Source: Flavobacterium yafengii
GTDB lineage: Bacteria; Bacteroidota; Bacteroidia; Flavobacteriales; Flavobacteriaceae
Assembly: GCF_030010375.1 (NCBI RefSeq)
Contig: NZ_JASCRY010000002.1
Coordinates: forward strand, 496,001 to 560,000
Reading direction: 5' to 3'
Length of the DNA: 64,000 bases
Part shown: positions 45,505-54,969 of the stretch, piece after piece
Position numbering within the stretch: position 1 is the stretch's first letter
How the letters are laid out: every line of letters starts with the position of its first letter
The notes under the pieces: model-generated
Told to the model about the DNA's origin: nothing
Seen by the model: the letters and a program-made list of their open reading frames with translations, nothing else
Database searches by the model: none
Position numbers and translations under genes: made by a program

Positions 45505-46800
45505 ATGCGTAAATATTTTCTTTGGGCTGCCCCAATATTTTTCATTGTTGCCGGTTTGGGCTGGTTGCAACAAATGGACATAATTTGGAAGTTGGGGTTA
45601 ATCTTTGGTTTTTCAAGTATTGCCATTGGAGTGGGACATCTGAAAGTATTAAGCGGGTATCAATACACGTTTTGGATTATCACTGCGGTTTGCGCCGGAT
45701 TGCTATATCCTGAATTTTTTCTGCACGTTGGCAGTTTCGATATGCGGAATAAATGGCTCATACTAATCATTATTCAAATGGTAATGTTCGGAATGGGAAC
45801 CCAAATGAGTATAGAGGATTTTACGGGAATCCGAAAATCTGGAAAAGGCGTGTTGATTGGTTTGTTGGGGCATTTTACCATTATGCCGATTATGGGTTTT
45901 TTGATTGCCAAGACTTTTGGTTTTGAACCTGAAATCGCGGCAGGAATTATCCTGATTGGCTCTTGCAGTAGTGGATTGGCTTCGAACGTGATGACTTATA
46001 TTGCCAAAGGAAATCTGGTTTTGTCCGTTACCGTAACGGCAATGTCTACTTTGGCGGCGCCTATTATGACTCCGTTTTTAATGAAAATATTTGCTGGTAC
46101 TTTGGTAGAAGTGCATTTTTTCAATATGATGATGGAAATCATCAAAATTGTCCTTGTTCCTTTGGCGGCAGCGATGGTTCACGATGTTTTAAAAACTTAC
46201 GGAACTGTAGCAAAAAGAAGAATATATGTTTTGACAATCCTGTCAACGCTTTGGTTGGGTACCGTTTTTCTCTTTGGAAATTCTTTTGGACTTGCCGAAG
46301 ACAGTACAGCTGCACATATATTAGAAATCGTGAATTTCTTGTGTGGCGCTTTCATTGTGGGTTCATTATACCATTTATTATATAAAGTATATCCAAAAAT
46401 AGATGCCATTATGCCTTATTTTTCGATGTTTGGAATCATCTATTTTACATTGGTGACGACTGCTGCCGGAAGAGATAATTTAATCCAGATTGGGTTTTTG
46501 CTTTTCTTGGCTTCTGTGTTACACAACGGAGCGGGTTACTTTTTTGGTTATTGGCTGAGCAGAGCTAGCGGTTTGGACAAAAAGAGCAGTCAGACCATAG
46601 CTTTTGAAGTGGGTTTGCAAAATGGTGGAATGGCATCAGGATTGGCGGGTTCCATGGGAAAATTGGCAACATTGGGATTAGCTTCTGCGGTATTTAGTCC
46701 CTGGATGAATGTCTCAGGTTCGTTACTGGCCAATTATTGGCGTAAAAAAGGAGATAAGGAGGAAGCTGTTGCTGTGGTATATAGTGCTGAAGCAAATTAG
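45505..46800 (+). CDS. BASS-family (bile acid:sodium symporter-like) membrane transporter
   Basis: Ten or so membrane segments by inspection, 431 residues. BASS-family motifs: GMGTQMSIEDFTGI, LLGHFTIMPIMGFLIAKTFG, AAGIILIGSCSSGLASNVMT (sodium-site region) and LSVTVTAMSTLAAPIMTPFL. The C-terminal part has FEVGLQNGGMASGLAGSMG, a conserved segment of the family. BASS proteins carry organic anions with Na+, so an acid sugar or keto-acid made in the periplasm is a likely cargo given the neighbours. Some relatives carry pyruvate or pantothenate. It follows the racemase with a repeat hairpin between, and may be separately tuned. Confidence 0.9.
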   Translation: MRKYFLWAAPIFFIVAGLGWLQQMDIIWKLGLIFGFSSIAIGVGHLKVLSGYQYTFWIITAVCAGLLYPEFFLHVGSFDMRNKWLILIIIQMVMFGMGTQMSIEDFTGIRKSGKGVLIGLLGHFTIMPIMGFLIAKTFGFEPEIAAGIILIGSCSSGLASNVMTYIAKGNLVLSVTVTAMSTLAAPIMTPFLMKIFAGTLVEVHFFNMMMEIIKIVLVPLAAAMVHDVLKTYGTVAKRRIYVLTILSTLWLGTVFLFGNSFGLAEDSTAAHILEIVNFLCGAFIVGSLYHLLYKVYPKIDAIMPYFSMFGIIYFTLVTTAAGRDNLIQIGFLLFLASVLHNGAGYFFGYWLSRASGLDKKSSQTIAFEVGLQNGGMASGLAGSMGKLATLGLASAVFSPWMNVSGSLLANYWRKKGDKEEAVAVVYSAEAN

Positions 46801-46900
46801 AAATCAGATTCCTTTCATTCGTCACAACGTTTGAAACAAAATAAAATACTTTAGAAAGTTAAGCAAATTAAAAAATAGTTATAAATAAAATTTTAGCATA

Positions 46901-47833
46901 ATGACAACACAAACAAATAAACAAGCTTTTAGTGGAATTATTCCGCCAATGGTAACTCCTTTATTATCAGACAATCTTACATTGGATGTCAAAGGAGTTC
47001 AGCATCTTGTAGAACATTTGATTTCTGGAGGTGTTCACGGAATATTTATTCTGGGAACAACTGGTGAATCAACGAGTTTAAGCTATAAAACAAGAGAACA
47101 ACTCATTATTGAAAGCTGCAAAGCTGTAAAAGGAAGAGTTCCGGTATTTGTGGGTATTACAGATACTTCAATTGAGGAAAGTATTCATTTGGCTTTAATA
47201 GCTGAGAGAGCAGGAGCTGCGGCTGTTGTTGCTGCGCCACCTTATTATTATGGATTAGGGCAGGAAGAGTTATACAAGTATTATTGGAGTCTTGCTGACC
47301 AGCTTACCTTGCCGCTTTTCTTGTATAATATGCCTTCTCATACGAAGATTAATATTGATGCAAAAACGGTAGTTCGTTTGTCTGAACATCCGAACATCAT
47401 TGGATTAAAAGACAGTTCTGCCAATGCGGTTTATTTTCAATCGCTTTGTTATTTACTAAAAACAAATTTCAGCCTATTGGTAGGTCCAGAAGAAATTACT
47501 GCCGAAACGGTATTGATGGGAGGCAATGGAGGGGTTAACGGTGGTGCGAATCTTTTTCCAAAGCTATATGTGGCATTATACAATGCAGCAGTAGCCAAAG
47601 ATTTTGCCCGAATGGAGGAATTACAAAATCTAGTGATGGAAATTAGCACTAAAATTTACACCGTAGGATCTTATGGCTCCAGTTATTTGAAAGGACTGAA
47701 AGGTGCTTTGTCAGCATTGGGAATCATTAATGGAAATATAGCGCCGCCTTTTACCACTTTTGACGAAAAAGAAATGACGAAGGTAATTTCAAATATTAAG
47801 GAAATCGAAGCAGAGATTGCAAAAATTTTGTAA
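46901..47833 (+). CDS. DapA-type aldolase/dehydratase (class I, Schiff-base)
   Basis: Cytoplasmic enzyme of the dihydrodipicolinate synthase/N-acetylneuraminate lyase/KDG aldolase superfamily. 310 residues: GIIPPMVTPLLSDN at the start, GGVHGIFILGTTGESTSLSY (substrate carboxylate loop), catalytic Tyr142 in LFLYNMPSHT and Schiff-base Lys170 in NIIGLKDSSA. True DapA (lysine synthesis) is unlikely at this place; a sugar-acid role, such as cleavage of a 2-keto-3-deoxy acid to pyruvate and an aldehyde, fits pectin catabolism. Last gene of the + strand catabolic set; a convergent operon ends 116 bp away across a stem-loop. Confidence 0.88.
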   Translation: MTTQTNKQAFSGIIPPMVTPLLSDNLTLDVKGVQHLVEHLISGGVHGIFILGTTGESTSLSYKTREQLIIESCKAVKGRVPVFVGITDTSIEESIHLALIAERAGAAAVVAAPPYYYGLGQEELYKYYWSLADQLTLPLFLYNMPSHTKINIDAKTVVRLSEHPNIIGLKDSSANAVYFQSLCYLLKTNFSLLVGPEEITAETVLMGGNGGVNGGANLFPKLYVALYNAAVAKDFARMEELQNLVMEISTKIYTVGSYGSSYLKGLKGALSALGIINGNIAPPFTTFDEKEMTKVISNIKEIEAEIAKIL

Positions 47834-47862
47834 TTCGAATTCCTAAAAAGAATATAAAAATT

Positions 47863-47927
47863 AACCATTTAAGGGATATAAGGTCATTTAAGTTTTAGCT
47901 TATAGGAACTTTATCCCTTAAATGGTT
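47863..47927. repeat. 16-bp-arm hairpin repeat between convergent genes, copy 2
   Basis: AACCATTTAAGGGATA (47863-47878) and its complement (47912-47927) flank AAGGTCATTTAAG (47881-47893) and CTTATAGGAAC, the same core as 45421-45455. It lies between the aldolase (+) and the MFS gene (-), so it can terminate both. Confidence 0.75.
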
Positions 47928-47948
47928 TAAAAAGGCACTTATAAATGT

Positions 47949-49217
47949 TTATTCAGATTTGGCAATCTCTTCTGTCATATTTACTGTTTTCGGATGCAAG
48001 GTAACAAGCTGCAAAATAATGGCAATAATGACTACGATTGTCAGCAATACAAATATATGTCCCATTCCTCCACTGTCAGCAGCTTTTCCTAAAAATTCAG
48101 TAATAACCGCTCCTGCAGAAATACCGACTAAGTTCATGATTCCATATCCGGTAGCACGATAACGGGGTGATACAAACTGGCAAAGAATAGGCATATTGTT
48201 AGTGTCAAAGACGCCAAATCCAAGACCAAAGAGCATTCCTCCAGTCAAAATGGCTTCGAGACTTGTGCCATTACCCAGTAAAAAGAGTGCCGGAATCGTA
48301 AGAGTTAAACCAATTACGGAGGTATAGATACGTCCTTTAAGGTTTTTCATCACCCATTTGTCAGAAATATAACCGCCAATCAAAACTCCCACAAACGATG
48401 ACATTGCGATGGTAACGGTAGCCATAGGGCCTGCAAGTGACATATCCAGATGTAGTGTTTCTGAAAACAATGTTGGCAACCAGTTTTTGGCCGCCCATCC
48501 AGGCAGACTCGGAGCCGAGAAATAAAAGAGCAATACCCAAAAAGATATATTTCCGAACAAGATGCCCAGTCCTTTGAACATTTGCCTAAATTCTGTTCCC
48601 ATCGATAATTTTTGGGAGGTATCAAAAACATACGCTTTCTTTTCTTTTATGAAAAAAATCAACACAATGCTGTAAATAACACCAATCAGCCCGACGGAGT
48701 GAAAGGTAAAATGCCAAGAAAAATGTTCAGAAACAGTAGCGCCAAATCCACCCAGCGCTTGCCCCAAGTATATTCCAGTAGTATGAATGGCTATGGCAAA
48801 AGAACGTGTGTTACCTTGGTGGTAGTCGGCTATCAATGATAAAGCGGCAGGAATATAGAAAGCCTCGCTAACACCCATAACGGCACGTAATACATATATT
48901 TGGTTGAAAGTAGTTGCATAACCCATCGCCATTGTAACACCCGACCAAACAAAAAGACTGCAAACAATCATATTTTTTCGGTTCATCCTGTCAGCAATGA
49001 TTCCTGAAATTGGGCTCATCAATGCATAAATCCAAAGGAAAATAGCCATTAGTCGGCCAAAGTTTTCGGCCTTGGCCAACTCTGGAATATCAAGCATCAT
49101 TGCCGGTTTCATAGTAGAAAGCATTTGCCGATCCAGATAATTCAATAATGCCACAAACCACAATAACCCAACAACTATCCAAGGATACGATTTCTTTTCA
49201 CTCAATTTTGCAACCAT
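47949..49217 (-). CDS. MFS transporter, anion:cation symporter (ACS) type
   Basis: Inner-membrane carrier, 422 residues and about 12 membrane segments. The MFS/ACS marks are LLNYLDRQMLSTMKPAM near the start, GIIADRMNRKNMIV (loop 2-3 motif), VMGVSEAFYIPAALSLIADYH and GGYISDKWVMKNLKGRI. Relatives carry hexuronates, galactonate and similar acids. It is 102 bp after the DUF3826 gene and is the last gene of the - strand operon. Start at the ATG giving MVAKLSEKKSYPWIVVG, with Lys residues before the first membrane helix. Substrate is likely an acid sugar released from pectin; which one is not shown. Confidence 0.88.
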   Translation of the reverse strand: MVAKLSEKKSYPWIVVGLLWFVALLNYLDRQMLSTMKPAMMLDIPELAKAENFGRLMAIFLWIYALMSPISGIIADRMNRKNMIVCSLFVWSGVTMAMGYATTFNQIYVLRAVMGVSEAFYIPAALSLIADYHQGNTRSFAIAIHTTGIYLGQALGGFGATVSEHFSWHFTFHSVGLIGVIYSIVLIFFIKEKKAYVFDTSQKLSMGTEFRQMFKGLGILFGNISFWVLLFYFSAPSLPGWAAKNWLPTLFSETLHLDMSLAGPMATVTIAMSSFVGVLIGGYISDKWVMKNLKGRIYTSVIGLTLTIPALFLLGNGTSLEAILTGGMLFGLGFGVFDTNNMPILCQFVSPRYRATGYGIMNLVGISAGAVITEFLGKAADSGGMGHIFVLLTIVVIIAIILQLVTLHPKTVNMTEEIAKSE

Positions 49218-49319
49218 ACTTTCTTTACAATTAATCTAGATTTAATTATTTTGTTTTATCAATATTGTCAATCGTTTTGCCGCGAAGTAGGCTGTTAATT
49301 TATATTCCTATTTATTAAT

Positions 49320-50036
49320 TTATTTGCTTGCTTTTTCAGCAGCTTTTTTTGCTTTTATGGCATCAGTGAAAGCTTTATACATTTGCTTCCAGTTACGGCC
49401 ATTGTTGTTTAGATACTGCTCCGATTTGGTTTTATAAATTTCGAAGATGGCCGAAATTTGTTTCATGCTCTTATAATCGACAGCTTGCTCACGTGCCTGT
49501 TTCATAAACTTGAGAATGGTTTCTTCTTCCAAAGCGGTCATGTCCGGAACGATAGATTTATAACCCGCCATTGTAAATTGGACTTTTCCAATAGTATATT
49601 TATCCAAGATAATTTCTACCTGTCCCTCGGTGAGATCTTTACGAAGACCTGTCATCAGATTATCATGAACCGTTATAGGCATAGATGACTGGGCAATAAT
49701 CTGTCGGTCGAGGTCGCTGAGTTTCTGTCCCGTGGCAGGATTAATTCCTGTAGGCACAAGAGTGCCGGAATGTTCGTTATTCCAGTCGCGAACCGTTTTC
49801 AAATGTGTAGTTATTACTGCCTGGAGTCGCTGTTCCTTTGCGGTATCGTTCAAATTTAAGGAAGCAACCCATTCGGTGGCTTTCTTTTCTTGCTCTAGAT
49901 TAGAATTGGCTAGTTTTTCTTCTTGGGTCAATTCCTTTTTCTGGTTTTGTTTTGTGTCTGATTGTTCCTGCCCGAAAGCGGTGTTAGTAAGGAATGATGC
50001 AAACAGTAATGCTGTTATAATGATTTTGTTTTTCAT
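49320..50036 (-). CDS. Second DUF3826-family protein, secreted
   Basis: 238 residues, Sec signal MKNKIIITALLFASFLTNTAFGQ. Helical, with Lys/Glu/Gln-rich stretches (SDTKQNQKKELTQEEKLANS) and a C-terminal Lys/Ala tail. Shared pattern with the protein at 7143: AGYKSIVPDMTALEEETILK here versus AGYQDMLPNLTKEQKEYIYK there, then a run of helices ending in a Tyr-rich segment. It differs by an inserted segment around DWNNEHSGTLVPTGINPATG. It is read with the fucose genes on the - strand, so the family is not tied to lyases alone. Function unknown. Repeat element C lies in the 204 bp upstream. Confidence 0.72.
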   Translation of the reverse strand: MKNKIIITALLFASFLTNTAFGQEQSDTKQNQKKELTQEEKLANSNLEQEKKATEWVASLNLNDTAKEQRLQAVITTHLKTVRDWNNEHSGTLVPTGINPATGQKLSDLDRQIIAQSSMPITVHDNLMTGLRKDLTEGQVEIILDKYTIGKVQFTMAGYKSIVPDMTALEEETILKFMKQAREQAVDYKSMKQISAIFEIYKTKSEQYLNNNGRNWKQMYKAFTDAIKAKKAAEKASK

Positions 50037-50138
50037 TAGTGTTATAATTGGTTTTAATGTTTTTTTTAATCTAAAGGCTAGTTCTGTATTTTAAACTAGC
50101 CTATTTGTTCTTTTATTGGTCAATTATACTGGGGTTTC

Positions 50139-50217
50139 GCGTTAGGGATGGCAGTGGAAATCCTCCCGATTTTTTTCGGGAGATTGCAACGTACAGCCCG
50201 ACCCTTGTGGTAACGCC
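50139..50217 (+). ncRNA. Structured repeat element, copy C (shortest)
   Basis: Ends GCGTTA (50139-50144) and TAACGC (50211-50216) pair; relative to copies A and B the fifth pair changes from G-C to T-A on both sides at once. Inside are GATGGCAGTGGA and ACGTACAGCCCGACCC, with the hairpin CTCCCGA/TCGGGAG in between. It is antisense to the flanking fucI and DUF3826 genes. Confidence 0.6.
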
Positions 50218-50240
50218 AAAAATATAAAAATCAACTGTTT

Positions 50241-52022
50241 TTATTCATACAATGCCTTGTAAGTGCTGCAGGCTCTATAATCGGAAGATTCTGGATCCAT
50301 ACCAAAAGATGCCCAGGCACTTGGTCTGAAAATCTTTTCTTCGGGAACATTGTGCATGTTTACCGGGATTCGGAGCATGGCTGCCAAAGTAATTAAATCG
50401 GCTCCAATATGTCCGTAAGTGAAAGCGCCGTGATTGGCTCCCCAATTGGACATCACGCTATAGACATCCTTGAACGGCCCTTTGCCAGTTAAGTTTGGAA
50501 CAAACCAAGTGGTTGGCCAGGTTGGATTGGTTCTTTCGTTGATGGTGTTGTGCACGTCTTCGGGAAGTTCAATGGTTTTTCCTTCTGCAATTTGCAATAC
50601 GGGTCCAATGCCTTTGACGATATTGATTCGGCACATGGTTACTGGCATTTCTCCTTTGGTTTTAAAAGTGGAAGAATAGCCACCACCTCTAAAATATTCC
50701 AGCATTCCTGGTCCCCAAGTTGTGTTTTCTAAACATTTATCCGCTTCACTTTCGGTAATGTTCCACCAAGGTTTCATCGCTGGTTTTCCGTTGATGGTTT
50801 GTTCACCTGTTCCGTCCAATGCTGAGGCTCCAGAATTAATAAGGTGTATAAAACCGTTGGCAGCGTCGCCTTTAAGTTCGTAACCCGTTACTCTTTTCAC
50901 GGCTTCAGGACTCCAATAGGTTCTCACATCGCTAAATATTTGAGCTGCGCCAGTCAATAAATGTCCGAATAGCATTGAAATTCCGTTTAAGCTGTCGTTT
51001 TCCGTAGCCAACATAAAAGGTTGTCTGATGCCGTTCCAGTCAAATGATGAGGTTAGAATGGCTTCCATGAAATCACCATTTGGAAGGTGGTCTGTCCATT
51101 GTCTCTGTCCTTGGAAACCGCCCGAAATAGCGTTTCTTCCCAACGCTTCTTCACCATATCCTAAGGCTTTTAGTTTTGGATTTCCAATCATCAAATCACG
51201 GCCGATTAATGCCATTTTTACGACAAATTCCCAATCCTTATCTAATTCGGCTCTTGATTTTTGTCGGTTCTCAGGATTGTAATCTTTTCCTTCTTTGCAT
51301 TTTGCTTTTGTCCAAGCAAAAGCTTTTTTGTATTCTTCCTTGTCGTAGATTTCATGTTCGATTCTTCGAGAGAATTCGGTCATGTCGATGTTTTCGCAAC
51401 GCATTCCCAAGTAGCTTTCGAAGAAATTAGGGTCAATGATAGAACCCGCGATTCCCATAGAAACGGCTCCCATTGATAAGTATGATTTACCTTTCATCGT
51501 GGCTACTGCCAAACCAGCTTTCCCGAAAAGTAATAATTTTTCTTGCACATCGGCAGGAATGCTAGTGTCATCGCTGTCTTGAACATCTCGGCCATAAATA
51601 CCAAATGCGGGAAGTCCTTTTTGGTTATGACCTGCCAAGGCTGCGGCCAAATATACAGCTCCCGGGCGTTCGGTTCCGTTGAAACCCCAAATTGCTTTTG
51701 GAATCATTGGATCCATATCGATGGTTTCGCTGCCATAACACCAACATGGCGTTACGGTTAAACTCAAGCCAACACCTTCTCTTGAAAACTTGTCGGCGGA
51801 AGCAGCGGCTTCGGCAACGCCTCCAATACAAGAATCCGAAATAACACATTCCACTTTACTGCCATCGGCATGTCTTAGATTTTTTTCCAAGAAATCAGCG
51901 GCGATTCTTGCCATATTCATGGTAGATTCTTCAAGCGATTCTCTAACGCCATCCAATCTTCCATCGATTACGGGTCTGATTCCTATTTTTGGTAACTGTC
52001 CAATTAAATTTTTATAATTCAT
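50241..52022 (-). CDS. fucI: L-fucose isomerase
   Basis: Cytoplasmic enzyme turning L-fucose to L-fuculose (also D-arabinose to D-ribulose and likely L-galactose). 593 residues, close to the 591 of E. coli FucI. Clear marks are [20 protein letters not shown] at the N-terminus, [18 protein letters not shown] and [36 protein letters not shown] then [13 protein letters not shown] supply the Mn2+ ligands Glu and Asp, spaced 24 residues apart as in the E. coli enzyme (337 and 361). It follows FucP by 96 bp on the same strand. Pectin side chains contain L-fucose and L-galactose, so it fits the locus. No kinase or aldolase for fuculose is in the window. Confidence 0.95.
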   Translation of the reverse strand: MNYKNLIGQLPKIGIRPVIDGRLDGVRESLEESTMNMARIAADFLEKNLRHADGSKVECVISDSCIGGVAEAAASADKFSREGVGLSLTVTPCWCYGSETIDMDPMIPKAIWGFNGTERPGAVYLAAALAGHNQKGLPAFGIYGRDVQDSDDTSIPADVQEKLLLFGKAGLAVATMKGKSYLSMGAVSMGIAGSIIDPNFFESYLGMRCENIDMTEFSRRIEHEIYDKEEYKKAFAWTKAKCKEGKDYNPENRQKSRAELDKDWEFVVKMALIGRDLMIGNPKLKALGYGEEALGRNAISGGFQGQRQWTDHLPNGDFMEAILTSSFDWNGIRQPFMLATENDSLNGISMLFGHLLTGAAQIFSDVRTYWSPEAVKRVTGYELKGDAANGFIHLINSGASALDGTGEQTINGKPAMKPWWNITESEADKCLENTTWGPGMLEYFRGGGYSSTFKTKGEMPVTMCRINIVKGIGPVLQIAEGKTIELPEDVHNTINERTNPTWPTTWFVPNLTGKGPFKDVYSVMSNWGANHGAFTYGHIGADLITLAAMLRIPVNMHNVPEEKIFRPSAWASFGMDPESSDYRACSTYKALYE

Positions 52023-52118
52023 TATATTATTTTTTAATTTCTAGTTTATTTTCTGTTTGACTATTTGATAAATAACTTTTATGATTTAAAGCGTCGTCTG
52101 TGATTCAATCAATTGATT

Positions 52119-53420
52119 TTAAACGGGTTGTTTTACTTTATGTCCAAATATTCCAAAATAAAGGATGATTACAAAACAAACTAAAGGAATGATGTATCCG
52201 GCTTGAATATCATCGTGTTTCATGTCGATTAAAGTTCCCATTCCGTAAGGAAGTATGGCACCACCAACAATTGACATTACCAACCAAGACGAACCTGTTT
52301 CTGTATTCGATTTTAGTCCTACCAGACCCAAAGAGAAAATAGTGGGAAACATGATTGACATGAAAAATCCAATTCCACCAAGGGCATAAATAACATAAAT
52401 TCCTGTTCCGTAAATTGCAACTAAACAAAGGAAAACGCTTATTACACAATAGATAGAAAGTAAAACAGAGTCTTTGACGAATCTTAAAAAGAATGTTCCG
52501 ATAAATCGGCCTGCCATAAACAGAAAGCCATAAATACCAAGATAGTATGCAGCCGTTCTTTCGTCTAAACCAGCGCCTTGTTGTGCTATTCTTATAAAAA
52601 AACTCGTGATGCAAACCTGAGCTCCTACATAAAAGAATTGTGCAACTACCGCCCAGCTTAAATGTGAAAATTTTAAAACAGAGAAAAAACCAGGTTTGAT
52701 TTCTACCTCAGTATGTTGCGGTTTCATCGAAGGCAAATGCATGAAGTAAAATAATATGGCAACCAAAACTAAGATGCTTCCTAAAATAATATACGGTAAT
52801 TTCACGGCAGAGGCCTCTTCTAGTAAATAGGCAGCCCTTACTGTGTCAGACATTGCGGCCATTTGTTCCGGTGTATTGGTTTTTCCGGACAGTATAAATA
52901 GGGAACCTACAATAGGAGCAACCATTGCTGCCAGTCCATTAAAAGATGCGGCAAGATTTAATCTTTTAGAGGAAGATTCCGGTGGACCTAAAATCGCGGC
53001 ATATGGATTGGCGCTTGTTTCTAAAATTGTTAAACCACATCCTATTACAAATAAAGCAAATAAGAAAAGTTCATAGGTTCTGGTATTTGCGGCTGGTACA
53101 AAAAGAAAGGCTCCTGTTGCAAAAACTAATAATCCTATAATGATGCTGTTTTTGTAGCCAAATCTTTTAATCAACATTCCTGCAGGAATGGCCATAATGA
53201 AATAAGCAAAAAATACTGAGGTATCAATCAATGTTGATTGACGGTTGTTTAATTCACATGCTTTTTTTAGGTGTGGAATTAAGATAGAATCCAGATTGTG
53301 TGCCATTCCCCAAAGGAAAAATAAGCTGGTAATTAGGATAAAAGGTAAAAGGTATTTAGCTCCCGCTCCCTTTTCTGCTGGCACTTCATGTTGATCGCCA
53401 ATTTGGTTTGTTACTTGCAT
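52119..53420 (-). CDS. fucP: L-fucose:H+ symporter
   Basis: Inner-membrane MFS sugar:proton symporter of the FucP/GluP type, 433 residues and 12 membrane segments by inspection. Typical stretches: SLFFLWGMAHNLDSILIPHL at helix 1, DTSVFFAYFIMAIPAGMLIK at helix 2 and ETSANPYAAILGPPESS at helix 4-5, then LNLAASFNGLAAMVAPIVGS. The Asp-bearing helix 1 (NLDSIL) agrees with the proton site of the E. coli protein. It is 22 bp after the MaoC-like gene and next to fucI, which supports fucose. Other FucP-like carriers take glucose or galactose, so cargo is probable but not certain. Confidence 0.9.
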   Translation of the reverse strand: MQVTNQIGDQHEVPAEKGAGAKYLLPFILITSLFFLWGMAHNLDSILIPHLKKACELNNRQSTLIDTSVFFAYFIMAIPAGMLIKRFGYKNSIIIGLLVFATGAFLFVPAANTRTYELFLFALFVIGCGLTILETSANPYAAILGPPESSSKRLNLAASFNGLAAMVAPIVGSLFILSGKTNTPEQMAAMSDTVRAAYLLEEASAVKLPYIILGSILVLVAILFYFMHLPSMKPQHTEVEIKPGFFSVLKFSHLSWAVVAQFFYVGAQVCITSFFIRIAQQGAGLDERTAAYYLGIYGFLFMAGRFIGTFFLRFVKDSVLLSIYCVISVFLCLVAIYGTGIYVIYALGGIGFFMSIMFPTIFSLGLVGLKSNTETGSSWLVMSIVGGAILPYGMGTLIDMKHDDIQAGYIIPLVCFVIILYFGIFGHKVKQPV

Positions 53421-53442
53421 GGTTGTATTTAGATGTTTAAAA

Positions 53443-53883
53443 TTATTTCTTTTTTGCTAATAATAAATGATCACAGACTAATACGACTTCTCCTCTTTGA
53501 TTAATAATCTCTACGTGTTCTGTTACGGTGCCCATTTCGGGTCTTTTTGCATCTCCTTTTTCGGAAATTGTAATTTCAGAATGAATGGTGTCGCCAATAT
53601 GTACCGGTTTTACAAATCGCATACGGTCGTATCCTTTAGAAAAAGCTTCTGGATTTATTTCGGATGCGGTTAAGCCAATGCCAATACTAAAAATCATGGT
53701 GCCATGGGCAATACGTTGTCCAAAAGGTTGTTTTTTGCACCATTCTTCATCCATATGATGTGGAAAAAAATCGCCTGTGTGTCCTGCGTGAACCACAAAA
53801 TCAGTCTCGGTAATGGTTCTGCCTAAGGTTACTCGTTTGTCGTTGATGTGATAATCTTCAAAAAATGTGGATTTGAAATACAT
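53443..53883 (-). CDS. MaoC-like (R)-enoyl-CoA hydratase-type hot-dog protein
   Basis: 146 residues, one hot-dog fold. The hydratase motif is complete: [17 protein letters not shown] then [10 protein letters not shown], giving the Asp and His of (R)-specific hydratases. [21 protein letters not shown] is the family's second conserved strand. It hydrates or dehydrates acyl-CoA thioesters. Together with the two CoA-transferases upstream it implies that a CoA ester, perhaps of a sugar-derived acid, is an intermediate. Located 13 bp from the dehydrogenase and 22 bp from fucP, so it is well inside the operon. Substrate unknown. Confidence 0.88.
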   Translation of the reverse strand: MYFKSTFFEDYHINDKRVTLGRTITETDFVVHAGHTGDFFPHHMDEEWCKKQPFGQRIAHGTMIFSIGIGLTASEINPEAFSKGYDRMRFVKPVHIGDTIHSEITISEKGDAKRPEMGTVTEHVEIINQRGEVVLVCDHLLLAKKK

Positions 53884-53896
53884 ATATTTTTATTTT

Positions 53897-54967
53897 TTAT
53901 AATTGATCCAAGGCAACACCTCCATTTTTGTTACTGATGTAACAGGCTTCAACTACTTTCATGGTATCGAGAACATCTTGTACACTTGCTAATAATTTTT
54001 GATCTGAACCTTCTTTGAAGCGCATCAAATTTGACATTGTTCCAATAAATGCTTCTGGAAACCAAGAGCCTTCGAGTTCGATTTTTTTCCACTCGTAAGT
54101 GCCGTCTTTTTCATTAGCTAACGCAATTTCAAATTCATCGGGCATTCCATCAGGATAATTCATCAGCAAGCCCATTTTGGCTTTGATAGCTCCTTTGGTT
54201 CCTTCCCATTTGATATAGCTTTCTTCATGTTTTGGTCCAAAATGATGATCGTGATTTGTATTGATTATCACATGCATCTCTTCGCCATAATCCAAAATAA
54301 TGGTAGATCGGCAAGAAGATAATTTCTTCAATGGATGTTTGGCAGTTTTGGCCATCACGCCTTTTGGATTTCCCAAAAAGGAACGAATGCAATCGATGTA
54401 ATGTACACTGTGAAAAAGGATTTCCAATCTTGGATGTTCCTTAATAAGCGGGAACAATTCCCAAGGAGTATTCACAGTAACTTTAAATTCTAAATCATAC
54501 AAATCGCCAATAATTCCTTCGTTAATTATATATCGTGCAGCGCTTACAAAAGAGGCGAAGCGCAACTGAAAATTGATGGCTGCCACTAATTTTTTTCGTT
54601 CGCAAACCGCTACAATTTCTCGGGCTTGCGCCAAATCATTCCCCATTGGTTTTTGAATAAGCACGGCAGCGCCATCAGGCAATTGTTCCAAAATTTCGAT
54701 ATATTGATCGGGTAGGACAGTAATGTCATAAACGGCATTTGATGGAGCATGTTGCACCGCATCGGCCACGTTTTCAAAAACATGCGCTATCTTGAATTGC
54801 TTCGCCAAATCATGTGCTTTGGAAATCGTTCTGTTGGTAATGCCAAAAACGTTGAAACCAGCCATTTCATAAGCGGGTAAATGAGCGTCTTTTACGATGC
54901 CACTTGCGCCAATAATGATAATGGGTTGCTCTGTGTTAGGCAATAAGGGTTTATAAGGTATATTCAT
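53897..54967 (-). CDS. Gfo/Idh/MocA-family NAD(P) dehydrogenase
   Basis: Cytoplasmic oxidoreductase acting on a sugar or sugar acid; 356 residues. The ATG at 54967 (MNIPYKPLLPNTEQPIIIIG) is chosen over an upstream ATG that would overlap the preceding gene. The Rossmann dinucleotide site is IIIIGASGIVKDAHLPAY; the usual EKP motif appears as LIQKPMGND with Gln in place of Glu. FHSVHYIDCIRSFLG holds the family's His-Asp catalytic pattern, and the C-terminal domain is a beta sheet with a central IKWEGTKGAIKAK strand. D-apiose dehydrogenase (ApsD) is in this family, so it is one candidate, but nothing in the sequence picks the sugar. It begins 2 bp after the solute-binding gene. Confidence 0.85.
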   Translation of the reverse strand: MNIPYKPLLPNTEQPIIIIGASGIVKDAHLPAYEMAGFNVFGITNRTISKAHDLAKQFKIAHVFENVADAVQHAPSNAVYDITVLPDQYIEILEQLPDGAAVLIQKPMGNDLAQAREIVAVCERKKLVAAINFQLRFASFVSAARYIINEGIIGDLYDLEFKVTVNTPWELFPLIKEHPRLEILFHSVHYIDCIRSFLGNPKGVMAKTAKHPLKKLSSCRSTIILDYGEEMHVIINTNHDHHFGPKHEESYIKWEGTKGAIKAKMGLLMNYPDGMPDEFEIALANEKDGTYEWKKIELEGSWFPEAFIGTMSNLMRFKEGSDQKLLASVQDVLDTMKVVEACYISNKNGGVALDQL

Positions 54968-54969
54968 TT

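Noticed and set aside
46901..47833. Lysine-pathway DapA
   Set aside because: The fold and Lys/Tyr fit, but the genes around it are for acid-sugar use, so a sugar-acid aldolase or dehydratase is more likely.
45407..47927. CRISPR-like repeats
   Set aside because: The hairpin repeats are far apart, differ in their arms, and show no regular spacers or cas genes.
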